64,000 nucleotides of DNA from Legionellaceae bacterium (GCA_020831865.1 JAFIFT010000005.1:124001-188000); one strand, 5' to 3'. Positions 17,938 to 28,135 are shown, counted from the first letter of the stretch. The notes: generated by a model from the letters alone, not told the origin. Translations and numbers: made by a program.

Positions 17938-18228
17938 ATGGATATAATGGGCTTATTTGTGACTCTGATAAGCGGAGCAGTGGGCGGCAACGCAAGTGCT
18001 GCGGCTTGGAAAAATATCAGTCTTGGTACCCTCGGCAATACCATTGCCGGTGCGGTCGGCGGTGTTGCCGGAACCTATATATTGCAGGCCATGAATTGGT
18101 TAAGCAGTGCGGGACTGGCTGATATGACCCTGGCTTCGATTATGGGAAATGTGGGGTCTGGCGCGGTAAGCGGTGCCGTATTGACCGCGCTTATCGGCGG
18201 GATAAAACAGGCCATGAGCAAGTCCTGA
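17938..18228 (+). CDS. glycine-rich small hydrophobic protein
   Basis: This 96-residue protein is rich in Gly and Ala and has repeated glycine-zipper segments (ISGAVGGN, GNTIAGAVGGVAGTY, GNVGSGAVSGAVLTALIGG). Such spacing packs helices tightly in or on a membrane. It resembles short conserved proteobacterial proteins of unknown role that share the 'GTLGNxIAGxVGG' core. The start was placed at the ATG at 17938, seven bases after a perfect AAGGAG; an ATG six bases earlier sits too close to that site. It stands alone between the RND operon and rimO. Confidence 0.7.
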   Translation: MDIMGLFVTLISGAVGGNASAAAWKNISLGTLGNTIAGAVGGVAGTYILQAMNWLSSAGLADMTLASIMGNVGSGAVSGAVLTALIGGIKQAMSKS

Positions 18229-18281
18229 TCGCTGCTAGATTCCGCGCTGTGACGTTGGCAGTGCTGCGAGGCACAAGCCCC

Positions 18282-18310
18282 TTGTTCCTTGGTCCGTAAA
18301 GGCGTATAAT
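18282..18310 (+). promoter_or_regulatory. rimO promoter
   Basis: TTGTTC (18282-18287) and TATAAT (18305-18310) are separated by 17 bases and end 28 bases before the rimO ATG. Confidence 0.55.
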
Positions 18311-18338
18311 TCGTTCTTTTTTTAATCAAAGAGCGAAT

Positions 18339-19661
18339 ATGAATCACACGGTAGGATTTGTCAGTCTGGGGTGCCCGAAAGCATTGGTGGATTCAGAGCG
18401 CATTATCACCCAGTTGCGGGCGCAGGGCTATTCTCTGGTCTCGACTTACCAGGATGCTGGTGTGGTGGTGGTCAATACCTGCGGTTTCATAGACGCTGCG
18501 GTGGAAGAGTCGCTGACGACCATTCAGGAAGCGATGGCGGCGAATGGTCGGGTGATTGTCACCGGTTGCCTGGGTGCCAAGGCAGAGGTCATTCGTGCGG
18601 CCTGCCCGGACGTATTGCACATTAGCGGCGCGCATGCCTATGAGGAAGTGGTGCGTGCGGTGCATCAGCATCTGCCTCCCCCGGCCGATCCCTTTAGCCA
18701 ACTGATCCCCCCGCAGGGTATCAAACTGACACCGCGGCATTATGCCTATTTGAAAATATCGGAAGGCTGTAATCATCACTGCAGTTTTTGCATTATTCCC
18801 AGCATGCGCGGCAAATTACAGTCCTATCCTTTCCAGCAGATCCTCAGTGAAGCCACCCGCCTCAAGGCAGCGGGGGTAAAGGAATTACTGGTGATTTCAC
18901 AGGATACCAGTGCCTATGGTCTGGATACGCGCTATGCGCCCGTGCAATGGCAGGAGCGCCAGTGGGAGACCCGTTTTACTGATCTTTGCGCTGCCCTGGG
19001 TGAGTTGGGCATCTGGGTGCGTCTGCATTATGTGTATCCTTATCCGCATGTGGATGCCGTGATTCCCCTGATGCGCGATGGAGTGATTCTGCCCTATCTG
19101 GATATCCCCTTGCAGCATGCCAGCCTTCGGATTCTGAAAGCCATGAAGCGTCCAGCCTGTACCGAAAATACGCTGGAACGCATTCGCCACTGGCGCAGTC
19201 TGTGCCCGGATATCACGCTGCGCTCTACCTTTATTGTTGGTTTCCCCGGTGAAACTGAAGCCGAGTTTTGCGAGTTACTGGATTTTCTGGCAGAAGCGCA
19301 GCTGGATCGGGTGGGTTGTTTTCAATATTCACCGGTCGAGGGGGCGAAAGCCAATGCCTTGCCTAACCCGGTGCCACCGGCGGTCAAAGAAGAGCGGTAT
19401 CATCGCTTTATGCAAGCACAGGCCGCTATCAGTGCCCAGCGGCTGGCGCAAAAAATTGGCAGTCAACAGGCAGTGCTGGTGGATGAGATTCGCGGCGAGC
19501 AGGTTGTGGCGCGTTCGCATGCCGACGCGCCGGAGATTGACGGTCTGGTGTATCTGCCCTGGCGCGAGGGGATTCAGAGCGGAGATATGTTGCAGGTTAC
19601 CATTGAGGGGAGTGATGACTATGATCTCTTTGCCAAAGAAACCTGCCATGTAGCCCAATGA
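18339..19661 (+). CDS. rimO: ribosomal protein uS12 methylthiotransferase RimO
   Basis: This 440-residue radical-SAM enzyme adds a methylthio group to the conserved Asp of ribosomal protein S12. The order of parts is canonical: an N-terminal UPF0004 domain with cluster-binding Cys ([24 protein letters not shown]), the radical-SAM motif in [13 protein letters not shown] (CxxxCxxC), and a C-terminal TRAM domain. Length and motifs match RimO rather than MiaB. It has its own promoter and no coupled neighbour. Confidence 0.97.
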   Translation: MNHTVGFVSLGCPKALVDSERIITQLRAQGYSLVSTYQDAGVVVVNTCGFIDAAVEESLTTIQEAMAANGRVIVTGCLGAKAEVIRAACPDVLHISGAHAYEEVVRAVHQHLPPPADPFSQLIPPQGIKLTPRHYAYLKISEGCNHHCSFCIIPSMRGKLQSYPFQQILSEATRLKAAGVKELLVISQDTSAYGLDTRYAPVQWQERQWETRFTDLCAALGELGIWVRLHYVYPYPHVDAVIPLMRDGVILPYLDIPLQHASLRILKAMKRPACTENTLERIRHWRSLCPDITLRSTFIVGFPGETEAEFCELLDFLAEAQLDRVGCFQYSPVEGAKANALPNPVPPAVKEERYHRFMQAQAAISAQRLAQKIGSQQAVLVDEIRGEQVVARSHADAPEIDGLVYLPWREGIQSGDMLQVTIEGSDDYDLFAKETCHVAQ

Positions 19662-19760
19662 CGTGACAGCCCCAGCCTGATGCCGGTGGGAGAATGCGCC
19701 CGACCGGCCTGAACTCAAAAATCAACTTGCCCAAAAACTAGCATTTTGAAGAAACAAGGG

Positions 19761-19768
19761 TATATAAT
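19761..19768 (+). promoter_or_regulatory. metG -10 element
   Basis: TATATAAT lies 27 bases before the metG ATG, the same extended -10 octamer as at murJ (3274-3281). No good -35 is seen. Confidence 0.45.
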
Positions 19769-19795
19769 TTGCCTTTTACTGTATTGAGAAATCGA

Positions 19796-21457
19796 ATGAC
19801 CACACGTCGTAGAATGCTCGTCAGCTCGGCCTTGCCCTATGCGAACGGACACTTACATCTCGGACATCTCGTCGAGCATATTCAGACTGATATTTGGGTG
19901 CGTGCTCAGAAATTAGCCGGTCATGACTGCATCAGCATTTGTGGGGATGATGCGCATGGTACGCCTATTATGCTTAAAGCAGAAAAAATGGGCATCAGTC
20001 CGGAAGCCCTCACCACCGCCATGAAAGCCAGTCATGAGCGCGACTTTGCCGATTTTGCCATTCATTATGATTACTATCACAGTACGCATAGTCCGGAAAA
20101 TCAAGAATTATCGGCGCTGATCTATCAACGCTTAGAGGCGCGTGGGGATATTGTCAAAAAAACCATTCGACAGGCCTATGATCCGGTCAAAAACATGTTT
20201 TTACCGGATCGCTTTGTGAAAGGCACCTGTCCGCGTTGCGGGGCGACCGATCAGTACGGTGATAACTGTGAAGCCTGTGGCGCAACCTATAGCCCCACCG
20301 ACTTGCGCTCCCCGGTGTCCGCCTTATCCGGGGCAACGCCAATAGAGAAAGAGTCCGAGCATTATTTTTTTGATCTGCCGCGCTACGAAACCCTGCTGAA
20401 AGACTGGACCCGACAGGGGCATCTCCAGCCTGAGGTGGTGAACAAGCTCGATGAGTGGTTTGCTGCCGGACTGAAGCAATGGGATATTTCCCGAGATGCG
20501 CCGTATTTTGGTTTTCCGATTCCCGGTACGACCGACAAATACTTTTACGTCTGGCTGGACGCGCCTATTGGCTATATGGCCAGTTTTAAAAAATATTGTC
20601 AGCAGGAAGGACTGGATTTTGACCAGTTCTGGGGGCCGGATTCTGGTACAGAACTCTATCATTTTGTGGGCAAGGATATTGTGTATTTTCATGCCCTGTT
20701 TTGGCCGGCTATGCTGGCAGGTGCCGGCTTTCGATTGCCAACTGCTATTTACGCGCATGGGTTCCTGACTGTCAATGGACAGAAGATGTCAAAGTCGCGC
20801 GGCACCTTTATTGAAGCGCGCAGCTATCTCAATCATCTCGATGCGCAATACCTCCGTTATTATTTCGCCGCCAAATTAAACGGTCGGGTCGATGATCTGG
20901 ATTTGAATTTTGATGATTTTATGCATCGGGTGAATGCTGATCTGGTGGGCAAGGTGGTCAACATTGCCAGCCGCTGCGCCGGCTTTATTCATAAACGTTT
21001 TGAAGGGAGGCTGGCGGATACTCTGGCAGAACCGGCTTTGTTTGAGGCGATGCTTGCCGCCCATCCGGCGATAGTGGCGGCCTGGCTGGAACGGGACTAT
21101 GCCCGCGCCGTGCGCCTGATTATGGCGCAGGCTGATGGCGTCAATCAATATATCGATCAGCACAAGCCCTGGGTCTTGGCCAAGGATGAACACCACTTGC
21201 CCCAGGTGCAAGCCGTTTGCAGCATGGCGCTCAATGCCTTTCGGATTTTAATCGCCTGGCTCAAACCTGTCTTGCCCCAGATGGCGGAACAGGCCGAACA
21301 TTTCCTGAATGTGGCGCCATTGCAGTGGCAGGATATGGCGACGCCACTGCTGGATCACCGCATTAATGCCTTTCGTCCTCTGCTGGCACGGGTCGAGGCA
21401 GACCGCATTGCGGCACTGATGGCTGAGAGTCAAACCCAGGGCGCAGGGGTGGTATAG
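19796..21457 (+). CDS. metG: methionyl-tRNA synthetase (short form)
   Basis: This 553-residue class I synthetase charges tRNA-Met. It has the HIGH-type motif ([12 protein letters not shown]), a zinc-binding insert with paired Cys ([18 protein letters not shown]), and the KMSKS loop (GQKMSKSRG). It ends without the C-terminal EMAP/tRNA-binding domain found in E. coli MetG, a known variation in many bacteria. The ATG at 19796 was chosen by alignment with the family start ([15 protein letters not shown]). The stop codon TAG shares its last base with the GTG of rnfB, so the two are coupled. Confidence 0.96.
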   Translation: MTTRRRMLVSSALPYANGHLHLGHLVEHIQTDIWVRAQKLAGHDCISICGDDAHGTPIMLKAEKMGISPEALTTAMKASHERDFADFAIHYDYYHSTHSPENQELSALIYQRLEARGDIVKKTIRQAYDPVKNMFLPDRFVKGTCPRCGATDQYGDNCEACGATYSPTDLRSPVSALSGATPIEKESEHYFFDLPRYETLLKDWTRQGHLQPEVVNKLDEWFAAGLKQWDISRDAPYFGFPIPGTTDKYFYVWLDAPIGYMASFKKYCQQEGLDFDQFWGPDSGTELYHFVGKDIVYFHALFWPAMLAGAGFRLPTAIYAHGFLTVNGQKMSKSRGTFIEARSYLNHLDAQYLRYYFAAKLNGRVDDLDLNFDDFMHRVNADLVGKVVNIASRCAGFIHKRFEGRLADTLAEPALFEAMLAAHPAIVAAWLERDYARAVRLIMAQADGVNQYIDQHKPWVLAKDEHHLPQVQAVCSMALNAFRILIAWLKPVLPQMAEQAEHFLNVAPLQWQDMATPLLDHRINAFRPLLARVEADRIAALMAESQTQGAGVV

Positions 21458-22068
21458 TGAGCAGTGCGGCGGAAATTGATGCCCTGTTGCCGCAAACGCA
21501 ATGCGGCGAGTGCGGCTATCCGGGTTGCCGCCCCTATGCCGAAGCGCTGGCGCAGGGCGCCAGCACGATTGATCGCTGCCCACCGGGCGGGGAGGCGACC
21601 TTGCGGGCCTTGGCGGGACTGCTGCAACAAGCGCCCGAACCCTATCTCGCGGCTGTCCGTGAGCAACAGCGTCCACCCGCTGTGGCGGCTATTCGCGAGT
21701 CAGAGTGTATCGGTTGTACCAAGTGTATTCAGGCCTGCCCGGTGGATGCCATTATTGGCACGGCCAAACAGATGCACGGCATCATTGCCCATGAATGTAC
21801 GGGCTGCGGACTGTGCGTGGAGCCTTGTCCGGTGGACTGTATTGACCTCCATCCGCTGGCGGCGCCGGTGTATGAGCCGGATGTGGCGCGGCGCCATTAT
21901 CTGGCGCGGCAAACGCGCCTGCTGCGGGAACGGCAGGAGCAGGAAGCCCATTATCGGCAAAAGCGCCTTTTAGCGCGCCAAAGCGACGATGCCAAAGCGG
22001 ATAAGCAGGCCAAACATGCCTATATTATGGCGGCTATGGCACGTGTGCGGGCGAAAAAAGATGAATAA
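21457..22068 (+). CDS. rnfB: solitary RnfB-like ferredoxin, soluble form
   Basis: The 203-residue protein carries the RnfB Fe-S domain motif ([10 protein letters not shown] plus a later Cys near RCPPGG), then two ferredoxin 4Fe-4S motifs ([16 protein letters not shown] and [16 protein letters not shown]). A charged helical tail follows. Unlike the full-length RnfB/RsxB of the ion-pumping Rnf complex it lacks the N-terminal membrane helix, and no other rnf gene is present. It starts with GTG, overlaps the metG stop by one base, and its own end overlaps nth by eight bases. The neighbour is an Fe-S DNA glycosylase, so electron supply or cluster maintenance for Nth is a possible but untested role. 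Confidence 0.88.
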   Translation: MSSAAEIDALLPQTQCGECGYPGCRPYAEALAQGASTIDRCPPGGEATLRALAGLLQQAPEPYLAAVREQQRPPAVAAIRESECIGCTKCIQACPVDAIIGTAKQMHGIIAHECTGCGLCVEPCPVDCIDLHPLAAPVYEPDVARRHYLARQTRLLRERQEQEAHYRQKRLLARQSDDAKADKQAKHAYIMAAMARVRAKKDE

Positions 22069-22693
22069 ACAAAAACGGGTCGCTATCTTCAGCCGTTTGC
22101 GGGCACATAATCCCAAGCCGCAAACCGAGTTGCATTATCAGACGAGTTTTGAACTCTTGATAGCGGTGATGTTATCGGCGCAGGCTACGGATATCAGCGT
22201 GAACAAGGCAACCGCCCGGCTGTTTCCCGTGGCGAATACCCCGGCGACCTTATTGGCTTTGGGAGAGGCCGGCCTGCGTGATTATATTAAAACCATCGGG
22301 CTTTATAACGCGAAAGCCGCCCATATCATGAAAACCTGTGCCATAGTACTGCGTGATTACGGCGGCGAGGTCCCGACGACCCGGCAAGCGCTGCAATCGC
22401 TGCCGGGAGTGGGGCGTAAAACAGCCAATGTGGTCTTGAATACTGCCTTTGGACAGCCCACCATCGCGGTGGATACCCATATTTTTCGGGTTGCCCGCCG
22501 CCTTGGGCTTGCCAAAGGTCACAGCCCTTTGGCGGTTGAGTTGGAGTTGGAAAAAACGATTCCGAGCGCTTTTATCCAGGATGCGCATCATTGGTTGATC
22601 CTGCATGGGCGCTATACCTGCAAGGCTCGCAAGCCGGATTGTGGCCATTGTATCCTGCGCGATCTCTGTGAATATCCGGATAAGACTGGTTAA
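22061..22693 (+). CDS. nth: endonuclease III
   Basis: This 210-residue DNA glycosylase/AP lyase removes oxidised pyrimidines. It shows the helix-hairpin-helix with catalytic Lys ([14 protein letters not shown]), the catalytic Asp in [14 protein letters not shown], and the C-terminal [4Fe-4S] cluster ligands ([17 protein letters not shown]). The ATG at 22061 lies inside the end of rnfB, giving an 8-base overlap. The metG-rnfB-nth order suggests one transcript; rnf and nth genes are neighbours in many gamma-proteobacteria. Confidence 0.97.
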   Translation: MNKQKRVAIFSRLRAHNPKPQTELHYQTSFELLIAVMLSAQATDISVNKATARLFPVANTPATLLALGEAGLRDYIKTIGLYNAKAAHIMKTCAIVLRDYGGEVPTTRQALQSLPGVGRKTANVVLNTAFGQPTIAVDTHIFRVARRLGLAKGHSPLAVELELEKTIPSAFIQDAHHWLILHGRYTCKARKPDCGHCILRDLCEYPDKTG

Positions 22694-22774
22694 GCGCAGC
22701 GCTTTCTTTTACACTGAGGTCCAGCGTAGAATGTTGGTTATTTTCCCGCAAGACAGGATGGCAAGGAGGTTGGC

Positions 22775-24625
22775 ATGGGCGGTTGGCAGTTCATCAGCGA
22801 CTGGGGTTCCACGGTAAAAACCATAGCCAGGCAGGCATGGTATCTGGCCAATCCCCTGAACTGGCCTGAGGTGTATCAGCACAGTCAGCAGCGGGTCGGA
22901 ACGCTGGTCGGGCGTGCGAAACACCATGCGCGCCAGGCGCAACATGTGTTGCAGGAGCGCGTTCACTGGCAAGCCCCGGCCACTTCACTCAAATGGCTGT
23001 TCTCCACTGTTTTCCCCTTTAGTCTGCGTACGGCGGGATATTGGTTTATGCAACTGGCGACCCTGCCCCGCCTTGCTCATCGCTTAAGCCGTCATGCTCC
23101 CAGCCAGCAACTGGCGGGCGATGTCGCCAGAATGGCGGCCTATGATGTGTTGCCCCTCGTGCTGTTACACGCAGCTGCGGACCATCTGTATCGGGGGGCC
23201 CAAAGCTATTTGATGGCGGCGGACGACGATGAAGAGTCGCGCCACTGGTATCTGTACAGCGCACAGCTCACGCTAAGCCTGTTACAGCTGGCGGTTAAGG
23301 TTTATGCCTGGCGACGGCAAACCCGCTTGATAGCCCGCAATGCGGTATTGGTGCTTGAGGCTGCCGGTGCCTTGAATGAGAGTAAAGAGCGGCACTTGTC
23401 GTTGTGCCGCGATGAAAAATGTACCGGGCAGCGTTTTGCCCAGGGTGTGGTGCGTGATACGCTGGCCTTTGCCCTGACAGAGCTGGCCATCAAAGCGGTC
23501 GAGACCTTGCCTTACCTGGGGTCTTCTCTACCGCAGCTGTTGCGCGTGTCACTCTACGGCCGCTATATTCTTGGCGCGTCGATGCCGGAACTGTGCGCGC
23601 GGCACCAGTGGCTGTATTTTCGCCAGCAACCCGAACTGGTTCTGTCGCTGGGGTTGGCCTATGTCGGATACGGCGCAACACTGCCTGCGCTTATTGAGCG
23701 ATATACCGGGTTCCGCTCACCGTATCTGGATGCCGCTTTGCAACAACAGCTTTTGTTTCTTCTCATGGCGACCGCCATTGACATGCCGATACCGGCGCCG
23801 ACAGGGAACAAGGCGCGCTGGACCTTCGATCCGGTTGACCCCTTTCAGCGAGTGGTGGGTGCCGGGGTGGATATTAGCTTGCTGGGCTTAAAAAAATACG
23901 TGCCGCGCCTGCTGAAGGAAGCCGATGCCGGCATCGACTGGTTCGCGTTGGGGCGCAGCGTGGATGCGCAATGGCAAGCGCGGCCGGGACAGCTGCTGCG
24001 ACGATTTTTGCTCGATGATGCCCTGCATAGCCTGCGAGCCTTTCGTCAGGATCCACTGGTGAGCCGGCACTGGCCTGCGTTGCGCGATACAGGCAGAACC
24101 ATCAGCCGTGGTATTCTGGCGTATCAAACCTCCATCGCCTTGCGTATTGCCGCCGTTGATCCGCGTTTGGCGGGACAGATTGCTGATTTTTTCTTTGCCT
24201 ATCCCAAGTCCGTCGTCACGCTGGCGATTAAGCTTATGAGCTCCAAAGAGTTTATGAGGCTGCTGGAAAAGCTGCAAACCCATTTGGCACATGAGTCTGA
24301 TCTACCAAAAGTGCAGGCCAGGGCGTCTTTGCTGTTGACAGCGCAAGAGCCGCATTCGCCGAAAAAGCATTATTCAGAAGCGCCCAGAGAAGATTTACCC
24401 ACCTTAGGGCAGCCCCCTTCGCAGCCCCCTTTGCAGCCAAAAGAGCAAGAGAAGCTTGCCGTGCGCGAACTATTGCATGCGCACGGCATGTTTTCACCGC
24501 TGGTCAGCGAGAGTCAGGAAGCAGAACGGGCAAGGCTAAACGTACTAACCCGGCGCGAAACGAACCAAGAAACGGATGAAAGCGGCGATTTAGCGACCTT
24601 GCGCATTGCCCGCGATAGACAGTAA
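22775..24625 (+). CDS. orphan 616-residue protein with hydrophobic segments
   Basis: I do not recognise this protein. It has a strong AAGGAGGT ribosome binding site before the ATG. The first 400 residues contain amphipathic and hydrophobic stretches (for example near 70-95, 125-145, 170-190, 285-305 and 325-345) that could associate with membranes. The last 100 residues are polar and proline-rich (PTLGQPPSQPPLQPKEQEK) with acidic patches near the C-terminus. No signal peptide is seen. It heads a block of four unknown genes between nth and the structured region at 28 kb. Large size, no homology that I can name and a polar acidic tail fit a Dot/Icm substrate, but this is inference. Confidence 0.65.
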   Translation: MGGWQFISDWGSTVKTIARQAWYLANPLNWPEVYQHSQQRVGTLVGRAKHHARQAQHVLQERVHWQAPATSLKWLFSTVFPFSLRTAGYWFMQLATLPRLAHRLSRHAPSQQLAGDVARMAAYDVLPLVLLHAAADHLYRGAQSYLMAADDDEESRHWYLYSAQLTLSLLQLAVKVYAWRRQTRLIARNAVLVLEAAGALNESKERHLSLCRDEKCTGQRFAQGVVRDTLAFALTELAIKAVETLPYLGSSLPQLLRVSLYGRYILGASMPELCARHQWLYFRQQPELVLSLGLAYVGYGATLPALIERYTGFRSPYLDAALQQQLLFLLMATAIDMPIPAPTGNKARWTFDPVDPFQRVVGAGVDISLLGLKKYVPRLLKEADAGIDWFALGRSVDAQWQARPGQLLRRFLLDDALHSLRAFRQDPLVSRHWPALRDTGRTISRGILAYQTSIALRIAAVDPRLAGQIADFFFAYPKSVVTLAIKLMSSKEFMRLLEKLQTHLAHESDLPKVQARASLLLTAQEPHSPKKHYSEAPREDLPTLGQPPSQPPLQPKEQEKLAVRELLHAHGMFSPLVSESQEAERARLNVLTRRETNQETDESGDLATLRIARDRQ

Positions 24626-24692
24626 TTGCCGTTCCCTGAAAGCGGCAGCGGCAGGAAACCCTGCGGTTATTCTCGATAATCACGGTGTTTTT

Positions 24693-24721
24693 TTGAAAAA
24701 AAGCCCGGATTGCTCTATAGT
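24693..24721 (+). promoter_or_regulatory. promoter of the Pro/Glu-rich protein gene
   Basis: TTGAAA (24693-24698) and TATAGT (24716-24721) are separated by 17 bases. The leader to the ATG at 24826 would be about 100 bases. Confidence 0.55.
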
Positions 24722-24825
24722 TAAACAAGATAAGGCAGAGCAATGCAAGCAGGCTTGTACCCTGTGTGAGCGGGTATGGTACTTGCTGCGGGGTGGTCCT
24801 ACTGCCGGTAGACGCGAGGTTGCCG

Positions 24826-25464
24826 ATGGCTGATGAAAAATTTGAAAATTCCCCATTGAGCGAGGGCTTAAGCCCTATGGATGACACCCCGGAGTCAGGA
24901 GCGTTATCGCCCAAGTCCCCGACCAGTACGCAGCCCGAGCCGGCACCGCAGCAAGATGCACCAGAAGCCAACCCACAACCGGAACCTGCGCCAGAATCCA
25001 GTCCGGAACCTGAGGCATCACCCGCGCCGGGGCAGAAGAGCAAAGTAGAGGAGTTTTTAAAGCTAATCTTTCAGGAAGAGCAGCAGAAACAGGCAGAGGA
25101 CTTTGTCAAATTTTTGTTGGAGTTGAATGCCCAAATTAGCGCCCTTATCAGTGAAAAGCTGCAGTCTGGACAGGCACAGCCGACCGATGCCGCGCAAGCG
25201 GGAGCCTCAGGAGTAGCGCAAGAGGCGGGGGATGCTGGTGTAAACATGGCGCAATCAGCCGATGCCACCGCTGATGAACCCTCCCCTCCACCCACACCAA
25301 ACGAGGCTGTTGAGCAAGAAGAGCAGCTGTCTGCCTTGCCAGATAGCGCTCAGGCTGCCAGTGCTGCTTTAGACCCACAGCAGGATGCCACAGCGCCTGA
25401 CACCAAGCCTGAGGCAGATGCCACCGCTGCGGATGTCGCCGATACACGTCCCCCGTCGCCATAA
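24826..25464 (+). CDS. acidic Pro/Ala/Glu-rich, mostly disordered protein
   Basis: The 212-residue protein is dominated by P, A, E, Q and S. A disordered first third (residues 1-65, repeated QPEPAP/PEPE-like units) leads into a predicted amphipathic helix (about 67-110, KVEEFLKLIFQEEQQKQAEDF...). A second acidic low-complexity tail ends in DTRPPSP. There are no Cys or Trp residues of note and no signal peptide or membrane segment. The start at the ATG at 24826 has GAGG seven bases upstream. It lies downstream of the 616-residue orphan but has its own promoter. It could be a scaffold, a chaperone-like adaptor or a secreted protein; nothing more can be said. Confidence 0.6.
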   Translation: MADEKFENSPLSEGLSPMDDTPESGALSPKSPTSTQPEPAPQQDAPEANPQPEPAPESSPEPEASPAPGQKSKVEEFLKLIFQEEQQKQAEDFVKFLLELNAQISALISEKLQSGQAQPTDAAQAGASGVAQEAGDAGVNMAQSADATADEPSPPPTPNEAVEQEEQLSALPDSAQAASAALDPQQDATAPDTKPEADATAADVADTRPPSP

Positions 25465-25489
25465 GCCTGGGTTTTCACCTGTGGCACTT

Positions 25490-26731
25490 TTATGCCTGCG
25501 GTAGGGAGTGTAAGGCTGTGCTATGCGGTTTTAAGTAGCGGATGATGAGGCAGGTCAGCGGCAGAAGCAGCAGGCAGAGCAGCATTTTATAACACCAGTT
25601 ATTGATCACCAATCCCCAGATTTCATCATAGGCAAAGATGCCGCCATACAGTAAAAAATAGTTACTGATGCATAAGACGGTATTGCTTAAGGTATTGGCA
25701 AAATACAGGCGTACGCTGCCTAGGCGAGCGCTTAACAGCGGTTGGGTCAGGTTGGAGAAGGCCAGATTGGCCAGGAGGGCCAGCAGGAGCGCCAGTGTTT
25801 CTGCTGCCATGCGTCGTGGCATGAAGAGTTGGTACCAGCCCTCCAGTACGGCATACCGGCTTTCTGATGAGGCCATGAGCATGAGGGATAAGCTGTCAAA
25901 CAGTAAAGGGGCGCTCACGATGAAAAGGATCAGAATCGCGGTATCTTTACGGCGATAACATTCGCTGAAGACATTAAAAAAAAGAAGGGCAAAGGGAAAC
26001 AGGATGCCGCTGGCCGTTAATAAATAATGTTCATCAAAACGCATTAAACGATATTCACAGGCAATGCAGGCTAATAGAATAATTAAACTGCTATTGGCCA
26101 GATAATCGGGGAGGACCGAGTGCTGCTGCTGGTTGTGGTACGGCAAGCGGCGGCTTGCCCCTGACAGACCGAGCAGCAGCAGAATAACGAGGCCCAGCGA
26201 AGGGATAACGCTGTGCTGACTATGGCTTAATTCCGGGCTTAATAATACCGATTGCAATACAAAAAAGCACAAGCCGCCGCCCAGGGCACGGATGGCCGAC
26301 TGCTGTAACAAGGGCCAGTATGGTTCCACATACTTCATCACCAGCAGGGGTACATAGAAACTCATCAGATAGGCCAGGGTGGTGGCAAAAAATTTATGCG
26401 GCAGATTGTTAAAGAGGATTTGGTAAATATTATGCGTCCGCAGAAGACTGGTACCGGGTAAACTAATTAATAGATAGACGGAGAGCGGAAAAAGATAGAG
26501 GCACAGCAGGCCGATATTCAGGTAGTGTACTTGCAGACGATGCGAATAGTTGCGGGCAATGATGAGATACAGTCCGCTAATCAGCGGAACGAACAGACTG
26601 CTGATACTCAGCGCGAGTCCCTTCACTTCCACGATAATCGAGGAAAAACTGATGAGAAAGGCCAGTACCGTGCTTTGCAGAATGGCCAAGAGGCTGTAGG
26701 TTGAGAAAACAAAACGCTGAACATGGGCCAT
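25490..26731 (-). CDS. polytopic membrane protein, possibly VUT/YhhQ-like
   Basis: The 413-residue product has roughly ten to twelve hydrophobic helices. Its C-terminal half resembles the VUT (DUF165/YhhQ) queuosine-precursor transporter pattern: FNVFSECYRRKD near the expected E-x-Y-x-x-K/R position, FMPRRMAAETLALLLALLANLAFSNL, then ANTLSNTVLCISNYFLLYGGIF before the last helices. The N-terminal half is a further set of helices and may be an old duplication. The conserved acidic pair of YhhQ is only partly kept, so the assignment is tentative. The ATG at 26731 was preferred to an in-frame start 30 codons upstream because those codons encode a polar stretch. Confidence 0.5.
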   Translation of the reverse strand: MAHVQRFVFSTYSLLAILQSTVLAFLISFSSIIVEVKGLALSISSLFVPLISGLYLIIARNYSHRLQVHYLNIGLLCLYLFPLSVYLLISLPGTSLLRTHNIYQILFNNLPHKFFATTLAYLMSFYVPLLVMKYVEPYWPLLQQSAIRALGGGLCFFVLQSVLLSPELSHSQHSVIPSLGLVILLLLGLSGASRRLPYHNQQQHSVLPDYLANSSLIILLACIACEYRLMRFDEHYLLTASGILFPFALLFFNVFSECYRRKDTAILILFIVSAPLLFDSLSLMLMASSESRYAVLEGWYQLFMPRRMAAETLALLLALLANLAFSNLTQPLLSARLGSVRLYFANTLSNTVLCISNYFLLYGGIFAYDEIWGLVINNWCYKMLLCLLLLPLTCLIIRYLKPHSTALHSLPQA

Positions 26732-26826
26732 ACTGATGCTTTCAAGCTGATCGTGAAAAAAAAGGATCCTAGCGGATGTCTCGACGGATCTCAATGCTCC
26801 CCGTGCTGTGGGCTCTGCCAAAGAGG

Positions 26827-26860
26827 TAGCCGGGATGAGCGAAAACCCTCATTCCGGCTA
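26827..26860. repeat. 13-bp inverted repeat between two minus-strand genes
   Basis: TAGCCGGGATGAG (26827-26839) pairs with CTCATTCCGGCTA (26848-26860) with a single G-T pair and an 8-base loop. It lies between the stop of the helical protein gene and the start of the membrane protein gene. There is no T run on either strand, so it is not a classic terminator. Confidence 0.6.
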
Positions 26861-26878
26861 TCAACCGTTGTGCCGTGC

Positions 26879-28135
26879 TTAGGACGCCGGCGCGACCAGT
26901 GTGTCTTGCACCTCGTCAAGCAGTTGCTGCGAGGCAGTGGCAGGCGGCTCAAAAAAGCGCGGGCTTTGTCCCATACATTTGCGGGTCAAATTGATGGTTC
27001 CCACGGTAAGCACCGAGACCACCCAAAAGGCCAGATCATGTAACACAGCAGCCCAACCCCGATGCTGGTCAAGCGTTGCATGTGCGTCAGTAATCGCCTC
27101 GTTTGCCTTTGTTTTGAAGCCTTCCGCATCGCAGGTCTTGGAGGCATAGGCCTCTATGGCCTGGTCCAGACTGATGATTAGGGTCTGCACTGCCTCAGCG
27201 GCCTTTATTTGCCGGCGCGCAAGCAAGTCTTGCTGTTTTGCACGGAGTTTGCTTTGGACGCATTCCCATGTTTGCCGGAGGTCCGTATTGGACGCTTTGG
27301 TAGGAGCATTCATGCGATTGCTATCGTTCTCAGTTGGGTTTGTAGGTTTCAGATCAAATATGGAAAGGACTGTGCGTCTGGGCTTTTTCCGCTGTTGCAT
27401 GTTCTCCCATGAGTCACGGAGTGACTGATTCAGCTGGTTTCGGATCTGTATGCTGTCTTGCGAACTGACATCATCTTGTGCCTCGCTGTGCTCGTTTTCC
27501 GCTTCCTCTACCGGTGTGTCTTGATTTTGTGGGGATGGGCGTATAAAGTCATTATCGGTAAGAAATTGAGGCAATGTTGTTTTGAGCAGGGTCTCAAGTT
27601 GCGTGATAAACTGCTCAACTTTCTCATGGTCTTGTTCCCTGTCGCTCGCATCCTTCTCCATCGCTAGCAGTAAATTTTCCGCAGCCCTGATGCTGGTCAG
27701 GATATTGCTTCTCAAACCCAGATCGACGGCGCAGAGCAAGGAATAATAGTTTTTTTTGTCCTCATCATTGCCACTGGGCTGAAGCGACCTCTCTATTAAT
27801 TGGTCCAGTAGTTCGCCGCTATGTTGGAAATTGGCATATTCTTCGTTGAATTTAGACGTGGTGTCTTCGTAATTTACTGTGACATGATCCACGGCCGAAA
27901 GCATTTTCTTTATCCGGTTTGCGCTGGCGATTTCCTCTTTTTCGGCCTGCATCAGTTGTCCAATCCATTTGAGCTGGTAGAGGTGATAGTGACTATATTT
28001 AGTCCGATCAAATAAATTGTATTGCAGCCATTTTCCATGGGATGGGCTCAGAAGATAGTGCATGCTCTTGGGAAGGTCTTGTTTGTCCAGAAGGGCCTGG
28101 ACGCGGTGTTGCAGTTCGGTGATGGATAGTGGCAT
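26879..28135 (-). CDS. orphan helical protein with C-terminal hydrophobic module, possible effector
   Basis: I do not recognise this 418-residue protein. It is mostly charged helix with an acidic linker (PVEEAENEHSEAQDD) and a basic patch (QQRKKPRR). The last 80 residues form a distinct module: a helix, LDQHRGWAAVLHDL, a hydrophobic run AFWVVSVLTVG, then FFEPPATASQQLLDEVQDTL. A similar module ends the 596-residue protein at 43.1 kb, and C-terminal 'HRGW...L...LG' modules recur in Legionella effector-like proteins. The ATG at 28135 follows GAGAA. The upstream region is very A/T-rich. Confidence 0.6.
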   Translation of the reverse strand: MPLSITELQHRVQALLDKQDLPKSMHYLLSPSHGKWLQYNLFDRTKYSHYHLYQLKWIGQLMQAEKEEIASANRIKKMLSAVDHVTVNYEDTTSKFNEEYANFQHSGELLDQLIERSLQPSGNDEDKKNYYSLLCAVDLGLRSNILTSIRAAENLLLAMEKDASDREQDHEKVEQFITQLETLLKTTLPQFLTDNDFIRPSPQNQDTPVEEAENEHSEAQDDVSSQDSIQIRNQLNQSLRDSWENMQQRKKPRRTVLSIFDLKPTNPTENDSNRMNAPTKASNTDLRQTWECVQSKLRAKQQDLLARRQIKAAEAVQTLIISLDQAIEAYASKTCDAEGFKTKANEAITDAHATLDQHRGWAAVLHDLAFWVVSVLTVGTINLTRKCMGQSPRFFEPPATASQQLLDEVQDTLVAPAS

